From Natrialba swarupiae (GTDB lineage Archaea; Halobacteriota; Halobacteria; Halobacteriales; Natrialbaceae), in NCBI RefSeq assembly GCF_008245225.1, contig NZ_VTAW01000013.1, forward strand, positions 1-64,000: a stretch of DNA of 64,000 bases, given 5' to 3'. Below the pieces are notes generated by a model. The model saw only the letters and a list, made by a program, of their open reading frames with translations. It ran no database searches and was not told the origin of the DNA. The translations under genes were made by a program, and so were the position numbers. Shown piece after piece: positions 60,553 through 64,000 of the stretch (its first letter is position 1; each line of letters opens with the position of its first letter).

Positions 60553-61704
60553 ATGGAGTCATCTATACTCGCACCCCTGCAACTCGATGTCGGCGATCCG
60601 ATACTGATCGTCGCGGCGCTGGCAGTCGTACTCGTCGTCGCCACCGTCTGGTCGATGATCGAGATCGTCGACGCCTACAACAGGGGCGCACTCACCGTCT
60701 TTGGAGAGTATCGCAAACTGCTCGAGCCGGGGCTGAACGTCGTTCCCCCGTTCGTCTCGCGAGTCTACACGTTCGACATGCGCACCCAGACGATCGACGT
60801 GCCGAGCCAGGAGGCGATCACCCGGGACAACTCGCCGGTGACCGCCGACGCCGTCGTCTACATCCGCGTGATGGACGCCAAACGGGCGTTCCTCGAGGTC
60901 GAGAACTACGAGCGGGCGGTCTCGAACCTCGCCCAGACGACCTTGCGTGCCGTCCTCGGCGATATGGAACTCGACGACACCCTGAGCAAACGCGAGATGA
61001 TCAACGAGCGAATCCGCCACGAACTCGACGAGCCCACCGACGAGTGGGGGATCCGCGTCGAGAGCGTCGAGGTTCGGGAGGTGACACCCTCTCGGGACGT
61101 CAAAGGTGCAATGGAAGAACAGACTTCCGCCGAACGTCGCCGCCGCGCGATGATCCTGGAGGCCCAGGGAGAACGCCGCAGCGCCGTCGAGAAGGCGGAG
61201 GGTGACAAGCAAAGTGAGATTATCCGCGCCCAGGGTGAAAAGCAGAGTCAGATCCTCGAGGCGCAAGGTGATTCCATTTCGACCGTCTTGCGGGCTCGCT
61301 CCGCCGAGTCGATGGGTGAACGCGCGGTCATCGACAAGGGGATGGACACCTTAGAAGAGATCGGGAGGAGCGAGTCGACGACGTTCGTCCTCCCACAGGA
61401 ACTCACGTCGATGGTCGGCCGCTACGGCAAACACCTCTCGGGCGGCGACGTCAGAACGGACGGCGAGCAACTCGAGAGCCTCGAGTTCGACGACGAGACG
61501 CGCGAACTGATCGGCTTAGACGACATCGCCGAGATCATCGGCGAGATCGAGGACGCCGAGATGGACGTCGAGGCGATGGAACAGGAGGCCCAGGCGATCA
61601 AGGAAGGCGAGGATATGCCAGCCGAGGGCGGTGACGCCATCGATATTTCCAAGACGGGACAGGAACGCCGGGAGGATACGGACGCCAGGGGAGGGCCCGA
61701 TTGA
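60553..61704 (+). CDS. SPFH/band 7 stomatin-like protein
   Basis: 383 residues. One N-terminal TM helix, then the SPFH domain (LEPGLNVVPPFVSRVYTFDMRTQ and SQEAITRDNSPVTADAVVYIRV by parts), a coiled coil with the repeated EAQGE/RAQGEKQSQ motif, and an acidic tail. It scaffolds membrane domains or proteases. No NfeD partner is adjacent. Confidence 0.93.
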   Translation: MESSILAPLQLDVGDPILIVAALAVVLVVATVWSMIEIVDAYNRGALTVFGEYRKLLEPGLNVVPPFVSRVYTFDMRTQTIDVPSQEAITRDNSPVTADAVVYIRVMDAKRAFLEVENYERAVSNLAQTTLRAVLGDMELDDTLSKREMINERIRHELDEPTDEWGIRVESVEVREVTPSRDVKGAMEEQTSAERRRRAMILEAQGERRSAVEKAEGDKQSEIIRAQGEKQSQILEAQGDSISTVLRARSAESMGERAVIDKGMDTLEEIGRSESTTFVLPQELTSMVGRYGKHLSGGDVRTDGEQLESLEFDDETRELIGLDDIAEIIGEIEDAEMDVEAMEQEAQAIKEGEDMPAEGGDAIDISKTGQERREDTDARGGPD

Positions 61705-61750
61705 GCACCTCTCGGATCGCGACCGGTGAGTTGTGGTACGCGGCCGACGA

Positions 61751-64000
61751 TCACTCCTCGAGGAGCGCCCGCGAGGAGTTCGTGACCACGAGGAGGCTGC
61801 TCGCGCCCATCGCGATCGCGGCGAAAAGCGGGTTGAGCAGTCCCGTGACGGCCAACGGGATGGCGATCGCGTTGTAGCAAAACGCCCAGCCGATGTTTCC
61901 TTTGACGCGCCGATCGGTCGCGCGAGCGAGATCGAAGACGGTGTCGACCGAGGAGAGGTCGTCGTCGACGAGGGCGATGTCCGCGGCGTCGGCTGCCATC
62001 GCAGTGCCACCTCCGAGAGCGATTCCGAGATCGGCCGCCGCGAGCGCGGGTGCGTCGTTCGTTCCGTCACCGATCATGACGGTTCGTCCACGTTCGCCGA
62101 GGCGCGCAACCGTTTCGGCTTTCCCCTCCGGCGGAACGCCAGCGAACACCCGATCGATCGCCGCGTGCTCGCGGAACTGTTCTGCTGCACGCGCATCGTC
62201 GCCGGTGAGAACGACGACTTCCGCACCCGCATCCGAGATCGCTGTCAGCGTCTCTGCCCACCCCTCCCGGAGGTCGTCGCCGACCACGACAACCCCCTGG
62301 GCGGTTCCGTCGCGTCCGATCGCGACCGGCACCCGTCCGGCCGTTCGCTCCCCATCGATTCGCTCCTGGAGGTCGGCCGGAACCGTCCAACCACGATCGC
62401 GAAAGAGGTCCGGGTGACCGACGACGACCTCGTCGCCGTCGACGACGCCGGAGACGCCGTTACGGTGGCTCTCGAAGGACTCGATGCGGTCGCCGAGGGT
62501 CTCGGCTCGGCTCCCCTCACCGGAACCGGACCGATCCTCGGCGACGTTGTCCGCAGACGACTCTCCATCGAGTCTGCCGCCGTCTGCGACCGGATCGGTG
62601 GAGTCGATGTCTCCCCCTACAGCGGCGATGGCCTGCCCAACCGGGTGGGCGGATCGACGCTCGAGGATCGCCGCCCGCTCGAGCAGTTTTTCGTCACAGT
62701 CGGCGTCGACGACGGTCATCTCGCCGGTCGTCAACGTCCCCGTCTTGTCGAAGACGACGGTGTCGGCCTCGCGGATGCGCTCGAAGACGCTGTCGTCGAA
62801 GACGACGATCGAGCGCTCGAGGGCGTCACGGATGCCGGCGGCGACCGCAAGCGGCGTCGCGAGCCCGAGCGCGCACGGACAGGAGACGATCAGGACGGTG
62901 AGGCCGACGAGCAACGCAGCGGCGACCCCGGAGCCGAGCGCGAGATAGACCGCGGTGACGACGACCGCGAGGACGAGCACGAGCGGGACGAAGATCGTCG
63001 CCAGTTTGTCCGCGAGCTTCTGGATACCGTGGGTACCGCTCTGGAGGTCCCAGACGAGTTCGGTGATGCGATCGAGCGTGCTCGTCGCGTCCTCGCCGAC
63101 GCGGACCGTCACCGCGCCGTCGGCGACCAGCGAGCCGCCGACGACGTCGTCGCCGACCGCTTTGGTGACGGGGAGGGATTCGCCGGTGACGACCGCCTCG
63201 TCGACCGCGGCCTCGCCGTCGATCACGTCGCCGTCGATCGGTACCCGTTCGCCCGCCCGGACGAGTACTCGGTCGTCGGGCTCGAGCGCCGAGAGCGGAA
63301 CGTCCTCGTGGCTTCCGTCCGGACCGACGCGACGGGCCTCGTCGACCTGGACGGAGGTGAGATCCGAGAGGCGCTCGGTCGCCTCCCGTTTCAGCGTAGA
63401 CTCGTAGTAACCGCCGACGGTGACGATGACGACGATCGCAACGGTAACGTCGTAGTAGATGTGGTCGCCGCCGACGGCGATCGAGAGCGTACTGTAGAGG
63501 TACGCGCTGACCGCGGCGATCGCGACCAGTAGATCCATGTTCGGCGACCGGGTCTTGATCCCAACGTACGCCCCCTGTAGGATCGGCTTGCCGGTGACGC
63601 CGAGGACGATCGTCGTGAGCGCTGCGATCATCAGATAAAACGGCGTCGCCCGCTCGTCGGCGAGCGCCTGTTCGAAAAACGCCATCGTCTGCTCGTTGTA
63701 AAAGAGCCCGCCGAAGTAGACCGGGTAGATAAAGACGACGTACTGGAGCATCACCATCATCCCCATGAGGACACCGACGGCGATCCGTCCCATCTCCCAG
63801 TTCTCCGCCCGGCGACGGCTGACGGCGTCTTCGCGACTGTACGCGCTGTAGCCGAGCTGGCTTATATCCGACGTCAACTCCTCGAGTGGTGCACGCTCGG
63901 GATCGTGGTCGACCCGGACGGTGTCGGTGACGTAGCTCGCGCTCGCATCGCTGACGCCGTCGGCCGACGTGGCGACGGACTCGATAAAGGCCTCACAGGT
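61751..64000 (-). CDS. Cu+-type P1B ATPase, 5' partial
   Basis: The frame is open through the right edge, so the start lies outside. At the edge TCEAFIESVATSADGV and VDHDPERA give part of a heavy-metal-binding HMA domain. VSCPCALGLATP is the CPC metal site in TM6, DKTGTLT the phosphorylation site, SAHPVGQA the HP locus and GDGTNDAPALA the hinge. Exports Cu(I) or Ag(I). Likely CopA; regulator not in window. Confidence 0.95.
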   Translation of the reverse strand, partial: TCEAFIESVATSADGVSDASASYVTDTVRVDHDPERAPLEELTSDISQLGYSAYSREDAVSRRRAENWEMGRIAVGVLMGMMVMLQYVVFIYPVYFGGLFYNEQTMAFFEQALADERATPFYLMIAALTTIVLGVTGKPILQGAYVGIKTRSPNMDLLVAIAAVSAYLYSTLSIAVGGDHIYYDVTVAIVVIVTVGGYYESTLKREATERLSDLTSVQVDEARRVGPDGSHEDVPLSALEPDDRVLVRAGERVPIDGDVIDGEAAVDEAVVTGESLPVTKAVGDDVVGGSLVADGAVTVRVGEDATSTLDRITELVWDLQSGTHGIQKLADKLATIFVPLVLVLAVVVTAVYLALGSGVAAALLVGLTVLIVSCPCALGLATPLAVAAGIRDALERSIVVFDDSVFERIREADTVVFDKTGTLTTGEMTVVDADCDEKLLERAAILERRSAHPVGQAIAAVGGDIDSTDPVADGGRLDGESSADNVAEDRSGSGEGSRAETLGDRIESFESHRNGVSGVVDGDEVVVGHPDLFRDRGWTVPADLQERIDGERTAGRVPVAIGRDGTAQGVVVVGDDLREGWAETLTAISDAGAEVVVLTGDDARAAEQFREHAAIDRVFAGVPPEGKAETVARLGERGRTVMIGDGTNDAPALAAADLGIALGGGTAMAADAADIALVDDDLSSVDTVFDLARATDRRVKGNIGWAFCYNAIAIPLAVTGLLNPLFAAIAMGASSLLVVTNSSRALLEE

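Noticed and set aside
61733-63532. 599-codon plus-strand ORF
   Set aside because: Antisense to the copper ATPase with all its motifs on the minus strand.

Overview
The window is haloarchaeal chromosome: GC-rich coding sequence with acidic proteins, many Tat signals and haloarchaeal lipoboxes, leaderless genes with TATA-like boxes about 25-30 bases before the start, an intron-containing tRNA-Trp, a split glycine dehydrogenase, CofD (F420), aMBF1 and DpsA. A member of the Natrialbales is my guess; this is inference and no species is assigned.

Region 1 (1-5294) holds the end of an Asp-rich cobalamin/iron-type binding protein with an internal 411-bp tandem repeat, tRNA-Leu(CAA), an OpuAC/ProX-type osmolyte-binding lipoprotein, a Tat-exported protein of unknown function and a DUF5794-like membrane protein.

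Region 2 (5295-23262) is the highlight. tRNA-Trp carries a ~101-nt intron, and its 3' end is duplicated as a perfect 16-bp direct repeat (5457-5472 and 23247-23262). Between the repeats lies a ~17.8-kb provirus that I interpret as a temperate pleolipovirus (SNJ2/betapleolipovirus-like). The left arm (+) is a chain of overlapping small zinc-finger genes, a PD-(D/E)XK-like protein and a large putative replication protein, followed by a hairpin-rich candidate origin and a strikingly AT-rich HEPN-motif cargo gene. The middle is one long minus-strand operon (17187 down to 10487) encoding small membrane proteins, a Tat-exported spike, an AAA-type ATPase and a second PD-(D/E)XK-like protein, with two or three microproteins that are easily missed. 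The right arm carries an AbrB-like small protein, a HicB-HicA module, a DUF7386-type protein, two type IV pilin-like proteins, a HTH protein, a PhiH1-type repressor with an operator-like inverted repeat around its promoter, and a tyrosine integrase preceded by two tiny overlapping ORFs.

Region 3 (23263-41074) is ordinary metabolism: GHMP-kinase family (MptG-like), IlvD, a beta-propeller lipoprotein, RibL-type FAD synthase, JAMM protease, RecJ-like DHH nuclease, CofD with a Dus-like TIM barrel, DpsA, an aminotransferase, PEP carboxylase and MoxR with a truncated HxlR remnant.

Region 4 (41075-64000) has tRNA-Ser(CGA) and tRNA-Val(CAC), each with a nearby degenerate copy of its own 3' end (scars of older integrations?), an orphan Fe-S subunit, cobalamin adenosyltransferase, GcvPA/GcvPB, an AI-2E-family transporter, an operon of HisC, AK6/Fap7-like kinase and CDP-alcohol phosphatidyltransferase, aMBF1, TIM, a TIR-zinc-ribbon protein, a DHH phosphoesterase, Hsp20, a DJ-1/PfpI protein, a stomatin-like protein and a CPC-type copper P-type ATPase running off the right edge. 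Three copies of an ~81-bp palindromic element and one array of four perfect hairpins sit between genes here.
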